Part shown: positions 32,874 to 41,550 of the stretch, in pieces | Numbering within the stretch: position 1 is the first letter of the stretch | Layout: each line of letters starts with the position of its first letter | Assembly: GCF_015350805.1 (NCBI RefSeq) | Contig: NZ_JADKSG010000002.1 | Span: 248,001 to 312,000 of the forward strand | Source: Herbiconiux sp. VKM Ac-1786 | Lineage (GTDB): Bacteria; Actinomycetota; Actinomycetes; Actinomycetales; Microbacteriaceae | Reading direction: 5' to 3' | Length of the DNA stretch: 64,000 bases | Translations under genes and position numbers: made by a program | Notes under the pieces: model-generated | Told to the model about the DNA's origin: nothing | The model's database searches: none | The model's input: only the letters and a program-made list of their open reading frames with translations

Positions 32874-35533
32874 CGGCGATATCCCCGGTCGGAACTGTCC
32901 CCACGCCCTCGCCGCCGTCGGTGGCGCCGCCGTCGCGACGGCCTCGACGCGGGGGCGGGGGGCGCGCGGCCGCCCGGAGCATCCGGAGCCGCGCAGCCGG
33001 GATGGCGCTGCTGCTCGCGGTCGCCGCGGCGGCCTGGTGGCCGGTGCACGAGTCTCTGTCGTTCGTGCTGGCGGCGGGTGTCGCGATCGTGGCGGGGGTG
33101 GCGATCGGTGCGCTCGGTGCGGCGTTCAGGTGGAGCGGGCCGGTCGTGCTCGGCGCGACCGTCGTCGCGTGGCTCGTGCTCGGAGTGCCGTTCGCGGTGC
33201 CCGGCAAGGCGCTCGGCGGAGTGCTGCCGTCTGGCGAGGGCCTCCTCGACCTGATCGTCACCACGGCCACCGGCTGGCACCAGCTCGTCACGATCGAGCT
33301 GCCCGTCGGCGACTACCAGGCGCTGCTCGTCCCGGTGTTCTCGCTCACCCTCGCGGCGGCGGTCGTCGGCACCACGATCGCCACCCGCACCTCCCGCCCG
33401 GCGGCCGCGCTGCTGCTGCCGACGGCGGTGCTGGTCGCGGGCATCGCGCTCGGCTCCGCCCGCGGATTCGCGCCGGGTCTCGTGGGCGGGGCTTTCGCGG
33501 CCGCGTCACTGCTCTGGCTCGTCCTCGTCAGGCCCCGCCCGGAATCGCTCCGCGTGTCGCCCGGTTCCGGCTCGGGTGGGTCGGCGTTGGGGTCTGGCTC
33601 GGGTGGGGAGGTGTCGGGGTCTGGCTCCGACAAGTCGTGGCCGCTTCCGGGCTCCGGCGCGGTGGGGCCGCGGCGGAGGTCAGGCGCGACGGCGTCGGAC
33701 GGGCCGGCGTCGCACGGGCCCGCGTCGGACGGGCCCGCGTCGATTGGCCGTTCGCCGGAAGTGAGCTCGGGGGCCGGGGGAGCTCGGTCGCGGGGGGTCG
33801 CGGTGGCGCTCGTCGCGGGGGCCGCGGTGGTGGCCGTGCTCGCGGTGGGGGCGCTTCCGGCCCCCGACCGGATGGTCGCCCGGGAGGCGGTCGAGCCGTC
33901 GTTCGACGCCCGCGACTACGCCAGTCCGCTGTCCGGGCTGCGCGCGCTCCTGAAGGATCCCGCGGCCGACGCGACCCTGCTCACCGTGACCGGCGCCGAG
34001 CCCGGATCCCGCCTCGCCCTCGCCCGCCTCGACGCCTACGACGGTGTCGTCTTCACGGCCGCCGGAACCGACACCCCGGCCGTGTGGGCTGCGTCCGCCG
34101 GGCCCGTCGACCGGTTCCAGCGGGTGACCGGCCGCCTCGGTGCGACCGGCGACGGTGCTCTCGACGACGGCACGAGCGCAGGGGCAGGGGCAGGGGCCGC
34201 CGGCGGCGACGTGTCGGTCGCGGTCGAGGGGTACTCGGGGGTGTGGGTGCCGCTGCCCGACAGTGCGTCAAGTGTCGAGTTCAGCGGTCCCGACGGGGCC
34301 GCGCTGCAGAACGCGCTGTTCGCGAGCACTCGGCTGGCGACGGTCGCCGATCTCGCGGGCCTGCGCGCGGGTGACGGGTACACGGTGACGGGCGCGGCCT
34401 CCGCGCCGTTCGCCGACGCCGACTCGCTCGCCGAGCTCGAGCCGGGCGCGGCGGCGACTCCCGCGGCGACGGCTCCGGATGCGCTGTCCGAGCGACTCGC
34501 GGAGTGGGCCCCCGACTCGCGGCCGCCGGGCGAGCGCCTCGCCGGCATCGTGGCGGGACTGCACAGCGGCTACCGGTCGGGAGCGCCGGGCGACGAGGGT
34601 TTCAGCCGATCCGGACACGGGGCCGACCGCCTCCAGGAGCTCCTCACCGCGTCCCCCATGCTCGGCGACGCGGAGCAGTACGCCGCGGCTGCCGCCCTGC
34701 TCGCGCGGGCCGCGGGCTTCCCGTCCCGCGTCGCCGTCGGCTTCGTGGTGCCGTCGGACGCCGCCGACACCGCGTCGACGCCCGCAGCCACCGCGCCGGC
34801 TCCCGCCGACGACGCAGCCGACGTCGGCATCGTCGTCCGGGGGCGCGACGCGACCGCCTGGATCGAGGTCTACACCGCCGGCGCCGGCTGGGTCGCGATC
34901 GATCCCACGCCCGAGCTCCGCCCCGTCCCGCCGAGCGCGCTCGAGGACACCCCCACCTCGGTGCAGCCCCCCGAGGTGCTGCCGCCGGCCTCCGAGGGGC
35001 TCGACGACGACGCCAGCGGTACTCCCGCGCAGCAGAGCGACGACGAGCCCGACCCGCGCACGGAGGACGCCGGCCCGCTGCTCGCGATCGTCCTCGGCGC
35101 GGGCCTCGGCCTGGCGGTGCTCGCGGTGCTGCTGGCGCCGTTCCTGACGGTGCTGGCGCTGAAGGCGCGACGGCGCGGACGCCGGCGGAGCACCGGCAGC
35201 GCCCGAGCGCGGGCCGCCGGCAGCTGGGCCGAGCTCGTCGACACCGCCCGTGACCGGGGCGAGCCGCCGCCGCCCCGGGCGACTCGGCGGGAGGCCGCGG
35301 TGGCCCTCGACTCCGAGGGCGGCCTGCTGCTCGCCGAGCGCGTCGACGCCGCGCTGTACGGCCCCGGCGAGCCCACGGCGGCCGAGCTCGACGCCCTCTG
35401 GGCCGCATCGGATGCCGAACGCCGACACCTCCTCGCCCGGGAGGGCGGGCTCGCGCGCCTGCGGGCCCGGCTCTCGCTGCGGTCGCTCCGCACCTATCAT
35501 GGCAAGGAGATGAACAGGCGGACCGAGCGGTGA
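32870..35533 (+). CDS. TgpA-like membrane transglutaminase-fold protein, catalytic residues lost
   Basis: An 887-residue protein. After a basic Pro-rich tail there are about six membrane helices (44-235), a Gly/Ser-rich loop (SGSGSGGSALGSGSGG and DGPAS repeats, about 225-295), another helix near 310-330, an extracytoplasmic transglutaminase-like domain (about 580-685), a helix at about 740-765 and a cytoplasmic tail. Standard enzymes read G-x-C-E-x-F-A, HAWVE and DPTP; here the corresponding residues are GDAEQYA (Ala601 for Cys) and TAWIE (Thr662 for His), with only Asp678 of IDPTP kept. The domain is therefore probably non-enzymatic. ATG 32870 overlaps the DUF58 stop; the end overlaps the FHA start. 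Confidence 0.88.
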   Translation: MTAISPVGTVPTPSPPSVAPPSRRPRRGGGGRAAARSIRSRAAGMALLLAVAAAAWWPVHESLSFVLAAGVAIVAGVAIGALGAAFRWSGPVVLGATVVAWLVLGVPFAVPGKALGGVLPSGEGLLDLIVTTATGWHQLVTIELPVGDYQALLVPVFSLTLAAAVVGTTIATRTSRPAAALLLPTAVLVAGIALGSARGFAPGLVGGAFAAASLLWLVLVRPRPESLRVSPGSGSGGSALGSGSGGEVSGSGSDKSWPLPGSGAVGPRRRSGATASDGPASHGPASDGPASIGRSPEVSSGAGGARSRGVAVALVAGAAVVAVLAVGALPAPDRMVAREAVEPSFDARDYASPLSGLRALLKDPAADATLLTVTGAEPGSRLALARLDAYDGVVFTAAGTDTPAVWAASAGPVDRFQRVTGRLGATGDGALDDGTSAGAGAGAAGGDVSVAVEGYSGVWVPLPDSASSVEFSGPDGAALQNALFASTRLATVADLAGLRAGDGYTVTGAASAPFADADSLAELEPGAAATPAATAPDALSERLAEWAPDSRPPGERLAGIVAGLHSGYRSGAPGDEGFSRSGHGADRLQELLTASPMLGDAEQYAAAAALLARAAGFPSRVAVGFVVPSDAADTASTPAATAPAPADDAADVGIVVRGRDATAWIEVYTAGAGWVAIDPTPELRPVPPSALEDTPTSVQPPEVLPPASEGLDDDASGTPAQQSDDEPDPRTEDAGPLLAIVLGAGLGLAVLAVLLAPFLTVLALKARRRGRRRSTGSARARAAGSWAELVDTARDRGEPPPPRATRREAAVALDSEGGLLLAERVDAALYGPGEPTAAELDALWAASDAERRHLLAREGGLARLRARLSLRSLRTYHGKEMNRRTER

Positions 35534-36165
35534 AGTGCAGAACCTGCGGCACGACCCTGAGCGCGGGCGCCGTGCTGTGCGGAGAGTGCGGAACCTCGGC
35601 GATCGCCCCGCGCCCCACTCTCGGCGACACCGCCCGGCACGACCGCCGCGCCCTCCTCGAGGCCCTCGCGGCCGAAGCCGCCGCCCGCGCCGCGACCCCG
35701 CCGCCGGCCCCCGAGCGACCTGCCCGCGAGCAGCCCGCCTCCCGAGCAACGCCGCAGCCTCAGCAGCAGCCCGCCCCCCGGGCAACACCCGAACCGCCGG
35801 CGCCCACCCCGTTCACCCTCGTCTTCAGCACCGGCGAGAGCATCCACGTGCACGGCCCGGGCCTCGTCGGCCGCAACCCCCAGCCCGCCGACGGCGAGCA
35901 CGTCGACTACCGCGTGCAGCTGATCGACCCGCAGCGCAGCGTCTCGAAGACGCACCTCGCGTTCGACGTGACCGGCGACACCCTCGTCATCACCGACCGC
36001 CGCTCCTCCAACGGCACCCGCGTCGTCACCCCGCCCGACCCCGAGGCGGCCCCGGGCGACCCCGCCGGCCGCGCGCGCAGCGCCGAGCTGGAGCCGGGCG
36101 TTCCCACCCCCGTGCCCCGCGGCAGCCGGGTCGGCATCGGTGACGAGTGGTTCGACGTGCGCTGA
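35530..36165 (+). CDS. Zinc-ribbon and FHA domain protein
   Basis: A 211-residue cytoplasmic protein. Residues 3-20 form a zinc ribbon (Cys3-x2-Cys6, Cys17-x2-Cys20). A Pro/Ala/Gln-rich linker leads to a C-terminal FHA domain: VGRNPQ (113-118), RSVSKTHLAF and DRRSSNGTRV, the residues that contact phosphothreonine. FHA domains read out Ser/Thr kinase signalling, so this is a likely effector of the kinase in the same locus. GTG 35530 overlaps the stop of the transglutaminase-like gene. It is the last gene of the locus, 164 bp before potD. Confidence 0.9.
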   Translation: MKCRTCGTTLSAGAVLCGECGTSAIAPRPTLGDTARHDRRALLEALAAEAAARAATPPPAPERPAREQPASRATPQPQQQPAPRATPEPPAPTPFTLVFSTGESIHVHGPGLVGRNPQPADGEHVDYRVQLIDPQRSVSKTHLAFDVTGDTLVITDRRSSNGTRVVTPPDPEAAPGDPAGRARSAELEPGVPTPVPRGSRVGIGDEWFDVR

Positions 36166-36329
36166 CCGCGACCCCGCGACGCCGCTCCACCTGCGGAAAG
36201 AGCGGTCGAACCCCGCTTCGGACACTGATTTCGTAACGAGTATGTTTCCGAGGCGTGTTTTTCGTCGTTCTCGCTAACCCTCCGCAGCGCCCGTGTGCCA
36301 GTATCGAGTCACTTATTTCAGGGAGGATG

Positions 36330-37556
36330 ATGACCGTGCGCACTCCGCGAGACCCCCAGATCCTGCAGGCGATCAAGCACTCCCAGGCGCTGCAGCGTGC
36401 CCGGGCCCTTCAGCTCACGCGACGTGGCTTCCTCGGCGCCACCGGCGTCGGTGCCACGGCGCTCGCGCTGGCCGCCTGCGCACCCTCGGAGAAGAAGGAG
36501 CTGACCCCCGCGAAAGACGTCAGCGCCACCGAGAAGACCCTCACCTGGGACAACTGGCCCGCCTACATGGACGAGGACGACGCCGGCGACTACCCCACCC
36601 TGATGGGCTTCCAGAACGAGTCGGGCATCACCGTCACCTACAACGTGGCCGTCGACGACAACAACAGCTACTACGCCAAGGTCAAGGACCAGCTCGCGCT
36701 CGGTCAGGCCATCGGCGCCGACACGGTCTGCCTCACCGACTGGATGGTCGCCCGGCTCGTCCGCAACGGCTACCTCCAGGAGCTCGACCACGCGAACATC
36801 CCGAACATCGCCAACCTCAGCGACAGCTTCGCGAACCCCGACTTCGACAAGGGCCGCAACCTCTCGCTCCCCTGGCAGGGCGGCTTCGCCGGCATCTGCT
36901 GGAACAAGGAGAAGGTGCCGAACGGCCTGAAGTCGGTCGACGACCTCTGGGCCGCCGACCTCAAGGGCCGCGTCGGCGTGCTCAGCGAGATGCGCGACAC
37001 CATGGGCCTGATCATGCTGAACCAGGGCACCGACATCACCGGAGAGTGGGGCGACGACGAGTTCGCCAACGCGATGGATGCGTTCACCGAGCAGGTCGAG
37101 AACGGCCAGATCCGCAACATCAAGGGCAACGCCTACCTCAACGACCTGCAGTCCGAAGACACCTACGCGGCCATCTGCTGGTCGGGCGACATCACCTCGC
37201 TGAACGCGCAGGCGGGCGACAAGTGGGAGTTCGCTATTCCGGATGCGGGGGGCACGCTCTGGAACGACACCTTCGTCGTGCCGATGGGTGCGACCCACAA
37301 GGCCAACGCCGAGGCCGTCATGAACTACTACTACGAGCCCGAGGTCGCGGCCGAGCTCGCCGCCTGGGTCAACTACGTGACGCCCGTCAACGGAGCGAAG
37401 GAGGCGATGGACGCCATCGACCCCGAGCTCGCGGCGAACCAGCTGATCTTCCCCGACGAGGACACGCTGAGCACGGTGCACGTGTTCCGCACCCTCACCC
37501 CGCAGGAGGAGAACGACTACCAGGCCCAGTTCCAGAAGGTGCTGCTGGGCAGCTGA
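36330..37556 (+). CDS. potD: Spermidine/putrescine ABC transporter substrate-binding lipoprotein
   Basis: A 408-residue PotD-like binding protein. The N-terminus carries a twin-arginine signal (RRGFL at 31-35) and a lipobox ALAAC with Cys50, so it is probably exported folded and lipid-anchored. The mature part has WDNWPAYM, DWMVARLVRNGYL and WNKEKVPNGLKSVDDLW, characteristic of polyamine-binding proteins. Three in-frame starts exist: ATG 36327, ATG 36330 and GTG 36336; the strong GGGAGG at 36321-36326 is best spaced for 36336, so the first two residues are uncertain. First gene of potDABC; its stop overlaps the potA ATG (TGATG). Confidence 0.9.
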   Translation: MTVRTPRDPQILQAIKHSQALQRARALQLTRRGFLGATGVGATALALAACAPSEKKELTPAKDVSATEKTLTWDNWPAYMDEDDAGDYPTLMGFQNESGITVTYNVAVDDNNSYYAKVKDQLALGQAIGADTVCLTDWMVARLVRNGYLQELDHANIPNIANLSDSFANPDFDKGRNLSLPWQGGFAGICWNKEKVPNGLKSVDDLWAADLKGRVGVLSEMRDTMGLIMLNQGTDITGEWGDDEFANAMDAFTEQVENGQIRNIKGNAYLNDLQSEDTYAAICWSGDITSLNAQAGDKWEFAIPDAGGTLWNDTFVVPMGATHKANAEAVMNYYYEPEVAAELAAWVNYVTPVNGAKEAMDAIDPELAANQLIFPDEDTLSTVHVFRTLTPQEENDYQAQFQKVLLGS

Positions 37557-38755
37557 TGGCCATCGCATCCTTCGCCGAGAGCGGCGCCGACCTCCAGCTG
37601 ACCGGCATCACCAAGCGGTTCCCCGGTTTCACCGCCATCGAAGACCTGGATCTGACGATCCCGGCGGGCTCGTTCTTCGCCCTGCTCGGCCCCTCCGGCT
37701 GCGGCAAGACGACGACGCTCCGGCTGGTGGCCGGGCTCGAGGAGCCCACGGAGGGCAAGATCCTGATCGGCGGCAAGGACGTCACCGAGACGAAGCCCTA
37801 CCAGCGGCCGGTCAACACGGTGTTCCAGTCGTACGCGCTGTTCCCGCACATGACGATCCTCGAGAACGTCGCCTTCGGGCTGAAGCGCCGCAAGATCGGC
37901 GACGCGGTCGCGAAGGCGCACGAGGCGCTGAAGCTGGTCGAGCTCGACCACCTCGCGTCCCGCCGTCCCGCGCAGCTCTCGGGCGGCCAGCAGCAGCGCG
38001 TCGCACTGGCCCGCGCCATCGTCAACCGCCCGGCCCTGCTGCTGCTCGACGAGCCGCTCGGGGCGCTCGACCTGAAGCTCCGGCGCCAGATGCAGCTCGA
38101 GCTGAAGACCATCCAGACCGAGGTCGGGCTCACGTTCCTGCATGTCACCCACGACCAGGAGGAGGCCATGACCATGGCCGACACCGTCGCGGTGATGAAC
38201 AAGGGCCGCATCGAGCAGCTCGGCGCCCCCGAGGAGCTCTACGAGCTGCCCCGCACGGCGTTCGTCGCCAACTTCCTCGGGCAGTCGAACCTGTTCACGG
38301 GCGACGTCGTCGCGAGCGGGCCCGACCACATCACGGTCGACGTGGCCGGGGTGCCGATCGTGGTGCCGCGCATCCGGAGCCGTCGTCACGCGGGCGAGGT
38401 CGCGATCGGCGTGCGGCCCGAGAAGGTCACGCTGCTCACCACGGCGCCGGCCGCCGAGACCGGGCGCAACGTGCTCGGCCCGGGCCGGGTCACCGACGTG
38501 TCGTTCTCGGGCGTCAGCACCCAGTACCTCGTCGAGGTGCCGCACGTCGGCGAGCTCGTCGTGTTCGCTCAGAACATGGTCTTCGGGCCGGTCGTGAACG
38601 TGGGCGCCGAGGTGTGGCTGTCGTGGAACGTCGAGCACGGCTTCGGGCTCGACGACGAGCCGGGCACGGTGCCGCGCTTCGTGGCGGACGACTCCACGGA
38701 GTCGATCGCCATCCAGCGCCGCATCGCGCTCGAAGAAGAGCTCGAGCAGGCGTAG
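37556..38755 (+). CDS. potA: Polyamine ABC transporter ATP-binding protein
   Basis: A 399-residue ATPase: Walker A GPSGCGKT (45-52), signature LSGGQQQR, Walker B ALLLLDEPLGALD, switch His in HVTHDQEEA, then a C-terminal TOBE-type domain (GVRPEKVTLL, VSFSGVSTQYLVEV) as in PotA/MalK. It energises import of spermidine/putrescine through PotBC. Start at ATG 37556 overlaps the potD stop. It is separated from potB by 9 bp. Confidence 0.93.
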   Translation: MAIASFAESGADLQLTGITKRFPGFTAIEDLDLTIPAGSFFALLGPSGCGKTTTLRLVAGLEEPTEGKILIGGKDVTETKPYQRPVNTVFQSYALFPHMTILENVAFGLKRRKIGDAVAKAHEALKLVELDHLASRRPAQLSGGQQQRVALARAIVNRPALLLLDEPLGALDLKLRRQMQLELKTIQTEVGLTFLHVTHDQEEAMTMADTVAVMNKGRIEQLGAPEELYELPRTAFVANFLGQSNLFTGDVVASGPDHITVDVAGVPIVVPRIRSRRHAGEVAIGVRPEKVTLLTTAPAAETGRNVLGPGRVTDVSFSGVSTQYLVEVPHVGELVVFAQNMVFGPVVNVGAEVWLSWNVEHGFGLDDEPGTVPRFVADDSTESIAIQRRIALEEELEQA

Positions 38756-38764
38756 GGCGCGGGC

Positions 38765-39676
38765 ATGGCCTTCACCGCGTTCGCGTCGACCCCGGCCGTC
38801 GAGCAGGCGCCGAGGAAGCGCAGCTTCATCGCGCTCGTGCTGCTGCTGCCGGGCATCCTGTACCTCGTTCTCTTCTTCCTCACGCCGCTGATCTCGCTGG
38901 TGCTCACCTCGTTCCAGCAGCCCGTTCTCGACGGCGACATCGGGGAGTACCAGGCCGGTTTCAACTGGCAGAACTACAGCGACTCGGTGGGGGAGTACTG
39001 GCCGCTCATCCTGCGCGCGTTCGGCTACGCGCTCGTCGCGACCGTGCTCGCGCTCGTGATCAGCTACCCGATCGCCTACGTGATCGGGGTGAAGGCCCGG
39101 CGCTGGCCGCTCCTGCAGAGCCTGCTGCTGACGCTCGTGATCGCGCCGTTCTTCATCAGCTTCCTGCTGCGCACGCTGGCCTGGAAGCAGATCATGTCGG
39201 ATGAGGGGCCGATCGTCCAGGCGCTGAAGGCGGTCGCGATCCTCCCGTCGGACGGGCACCTCACCGGCACCACCTTCTCGGTGATCTTCGGTCTGACCTA
39301 CAACTTCATCCCGTTCATGACGCTGCCGCTCTACGCGACGCTCGAACGGCTCGACCTCCGGTACATCGAGGCGGGCGCCGACCTCTACGCGAGCCCGTTC
39401 ACGGTCTTCCGCAAGGTCACCATCCCGCTGTCGATGCCCGGGATCGTGTCGGGCACGCTGCTGACCTTCATCCCGGCGGCCGGTGACTACATCAACGCGA
39501 GTCGCGACTTCCTCGGCTCCTCGTCGACGGCGATGGTCGGCAACGCGATCGAGGCGAACTTCCTGGTGCTGCAGAACTACCCCGCGGCCGCGGCGCTGTC
39601 GATCGTGCTGATGGCGGTCATCCTGGTGATCGTCGGCGTCTACGTGCGCCGCTCCGGAACGGAGGACCTCGTATGA
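38765..39676 (+). CDS. potB: Polyamine ABC transporter permease PotB
   Basis: A 303-residue inner-membrane permease with six predicted helices, the first at about 20-43. The EAA loop that docks to the ATPase is EAGADLYASPFTVFRKVTIPLSMPG near residue 205. The sequence matches PotB (FQSF..., LLRTLAWKQIM, NFIPFMTLPLYATLE). The stop overlaps the potC start (ATGA at 39673-39676). Confidence 0.92.
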   Translation: MAFTAFASTPAVEQAPRKRSFIALVLLLPGILYLVLFFLTPLISLVLTSFQQPVLDGDIGEYQAGFNWQNYSDSVGEYWPLILRAFGYALVATVLALVISYPIAYVIGVKARRWPLLQSLLLTLVIAPFFISFLLRTLAWKQIMSDEGPIVQALKAVAILPSDGHLTGTTFSVIFGLTYNFIPFMTLPLYATLERLDLRYIEAGADLYASPFTVFRKVTIPLSMPGIVSGTLLTFIPAAGDYINASRDFLGSSSTAMVGNAIEANFLVLQNYPAAAALSIVLMAVILVIVGVYVRRSGTEDLV

Positions 39677-40476
39677 ACCGCCGCACGAAGGGCCTCGGGC
39701 TCTGGATCTACACGATCATCGCCCTCGTCTTCCTGCTCATCCCGATCGCGTACACCTTCGTGTTCTCGTTCAACGACTCGGGCAAGCTCAACATCGCGTG
39801 GCAGGGCTTCACGCTCGACAAGTGGCTCACGGTCTGCAACACGCAGGGGCTCTGCGAGGCGTTCGGCAACAGCATCCTCGTGGGCGTCGTCGCGACGGTG
39901 CTCGCCACCGCGCTCGGCACCCTGATCGCGATCGCGCTGGTGCGCTACCGGTTCAAGGCGCGGTCGGCGATCAGCCTGCTGCTGTTCCTGCCGATGGCGA
40001 CCCCCGAGGTGGTGCTGGGCGCCGGCCTCGCCGCGCAGTTCCTGACGGTGGGCGCCGAGAAGGGGCTCGGCACGATCATCCTGGCCCACACCATGTTCTG
40101 CATCAGCTTCGTGGTGGTGACGGTGAAGGCGCGCGTGGCGTCGCTCGACCCGGCGCTCGAGGAGGCGGGGCGCGACCTCTACGGCTCGCCCGGGCAGGTG
40201 TTCTGGCGCATCACGTTCCCGCTGCTGATCCCCGGCATCGCGGCGGCGGCGCTGCTGTCGTTCGCGCTCTCGTTCGACGACTTCATCATCACGAACTTCA
40301 ACTCGGGCGCGGTCGACACTTTCCCGAAGTTCATCTACATCGCGGCCGCTCGCGGCATCCCGGCGCAGGTGAACGTGATCGCGTCGGCGGTGTTCCTGCT
40401 GGCGATCGTGATCGTGGTGGTGACGCAGGTCTCGCGGGCGGCTAGGGCGAAGCGGCTCGCGCGGCAGATGGGCTGA
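39673..40476 (+). CDS. potC: Polyamine ABC transporter permease PotC
   Basis: A 267-residue permease with six helices; the EAA loop is EEAGRDLYGSPGQVFWRITFPLLIPG at about 157-182, followed by ALSFDDFIITNFNSG, a PotC hallmark. ATG 39673 has GGAGG seven bases upstream inside the end of potB. It completes the importer. The operon ends here, 39 bp before the convergent asparaginase gene. Confidence 0.92.
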   Translation: MNRRTKGLGLWIYTIIALVFLLIPIAYTFVFSFNDSGKLNIAWQGFTLDKWLTVCNTQGLCEAFGNSILVGVVATVLATALGTLIAIALVRYRFKARSAISLLLFLPMATPEVVLGAGLAAQFLTVGAEKGLGTIILAHTMFCISFVVVTVKARVASLDPALEEAGRDLYGSPGQVFWRITFPLLIPGIAAAALLSFALSFDDFIITNFNSGAVDTFPKFIYIAAARGIPAQVNVIASAVFLLAIVIVVVTQVSRAARAKRLARQMG

Positions 40477-40515
40477 GACCCCGTCACAGGGCACGCCCGC
40501 TACAGGGTGGGCCGT

Positions 40516-41550
40516 TTACAGCGTGGGGGAGACGCGGATGGTGCCGACGGGGTTCGCGCCGCCGTAGACCGCGAGGCCGAGCTCGGGCGTCAGCTCGGCG
40601 ACCTGCTCGCGGGTGATCGAACCGTGCCGGGCGAGCAGCTCGAGCGCCACGACCGTGGCCGCGCGCAGAGAGCCGTCGAGCATCTTCAGGGCGACGGATG
40701 CGCCATCCGGCGTCGCCATCACCATGACGCCCTCGGCGCCGAGCTTCGCCACCACGCCGAGGCGGTCGATGACGACGGTGTTCGCCCGTCCCGGCCCATC
40801 GATCGCCCACCCGTTCGCGAGGATGCTCTCGGTGAGCTGCTTCGCCGGACCCTCGGTGGCCCGGCGCAGACGGCCGATGCCGCGGGCCAGGGCGACCAGG
40901 GACATCGCGTGCACGGGAGCACCGCATCCGTCGACCCCCGAGTGCGCGACGGGAGCGCCGGTCTCGCGCTCGACCACGGCGAGGATGCGCTGCTGCAGTG
41001 GGTGCGCGGGGTCGAGGTAGCTCGCCGTGTCCCACCCGTTCTGCACGCAGGCGAGCAGCATGGCGGCGTGCTTGCCCGAGCAGTTCATCAGGATGCGCTC
41101 CTGATGCCCGTGCGCTCGGATGACGCCGTCGCGGGCGGCGGAGTCGCCGGGCCAGTCGGGCGGGCAGCCGAGGTCGTCGGCGTCGAGTCCGGCCTTCTCG
41201 AGGATGGAGTCGACCACGCGCACGTGCTCGGGGGTGGCCGCGTGGCTCGCCGTGGCGAGCACCGTCTGCACCGGGTCGAGCTCGACGCCCGACTCGAGCA
41301 CGGCGAGGGCCTGGAACGGCTTCATGCACGAGCGCGGGTAGACGGGCAGCTCGGGGGAGCCGACCGCGATCGCCACCTCGCCGGCGGCGTCGAGCACGAC
41401 GGCTGAGCCGATGTGGCGCGACTCGACGAAGCCGTTGCGCTCGAGCACGGCGAGCTCGACCGACTCGGCGAGGCCGGCGGTGCCGGGCATGCCGTCCCCG
41501 CGCGACCCGCCCTCGCTCACCGGCTCGACCCGCGCGTGCTGCCCGCTCAC
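40516..41550 (-). CDS. Asparaginase (asparaginase II family)
   Basis: A 344-residue protein of the thermolabile asparaginase II (Rhizobium-type) family, distinct from the E. coli AnsB fold. Motifs include VYPRSCMKPFQALAVLESG, TASHAATPEHV, NCSGKHAAML and GVDGCGAPVHAMSL; the conserved Ser/Cys/Lys residues lie in these segments. It hydrolyses asparagine to aspartate and ammonia in the cytoplasm. The GTG start at 41550 overlaps the gabT stop, so the two are co-translated. An extra Gly-rich N-terminus of about 25 residues precedes the family start; a downstream ATG (Met21) is possible. Confidence 0.87.
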   Translation of the reverse strand: MSGQHARVEPVSEGGSRGDGMPGTAGLAESVELAVLERNGFVESRHIGSAVVLDAAGEVAIAVGSPELPVYPRSCMKPFQALAVLESGVELDPVQTVLATASHAATPEHVRVVDSILEKAGLDADDLGCPPDWPGDSAARDGVIRAHGHQERILMNCSGKHAAMLLACVQNGWDTASYLDPAHPLQQRILAVVERETGAPVAHSGVDGCGAPVHAMSLVALARGIGRLRRATEGPAKQLTESILANGWAIDGPGRANTVVIDRLGVVAKLGAEGVMVMATPDGASVALKMLDGSLRAATVVALELLARHGSITREQVAELTPELGLAVYGGANPVGTIRVSPTL

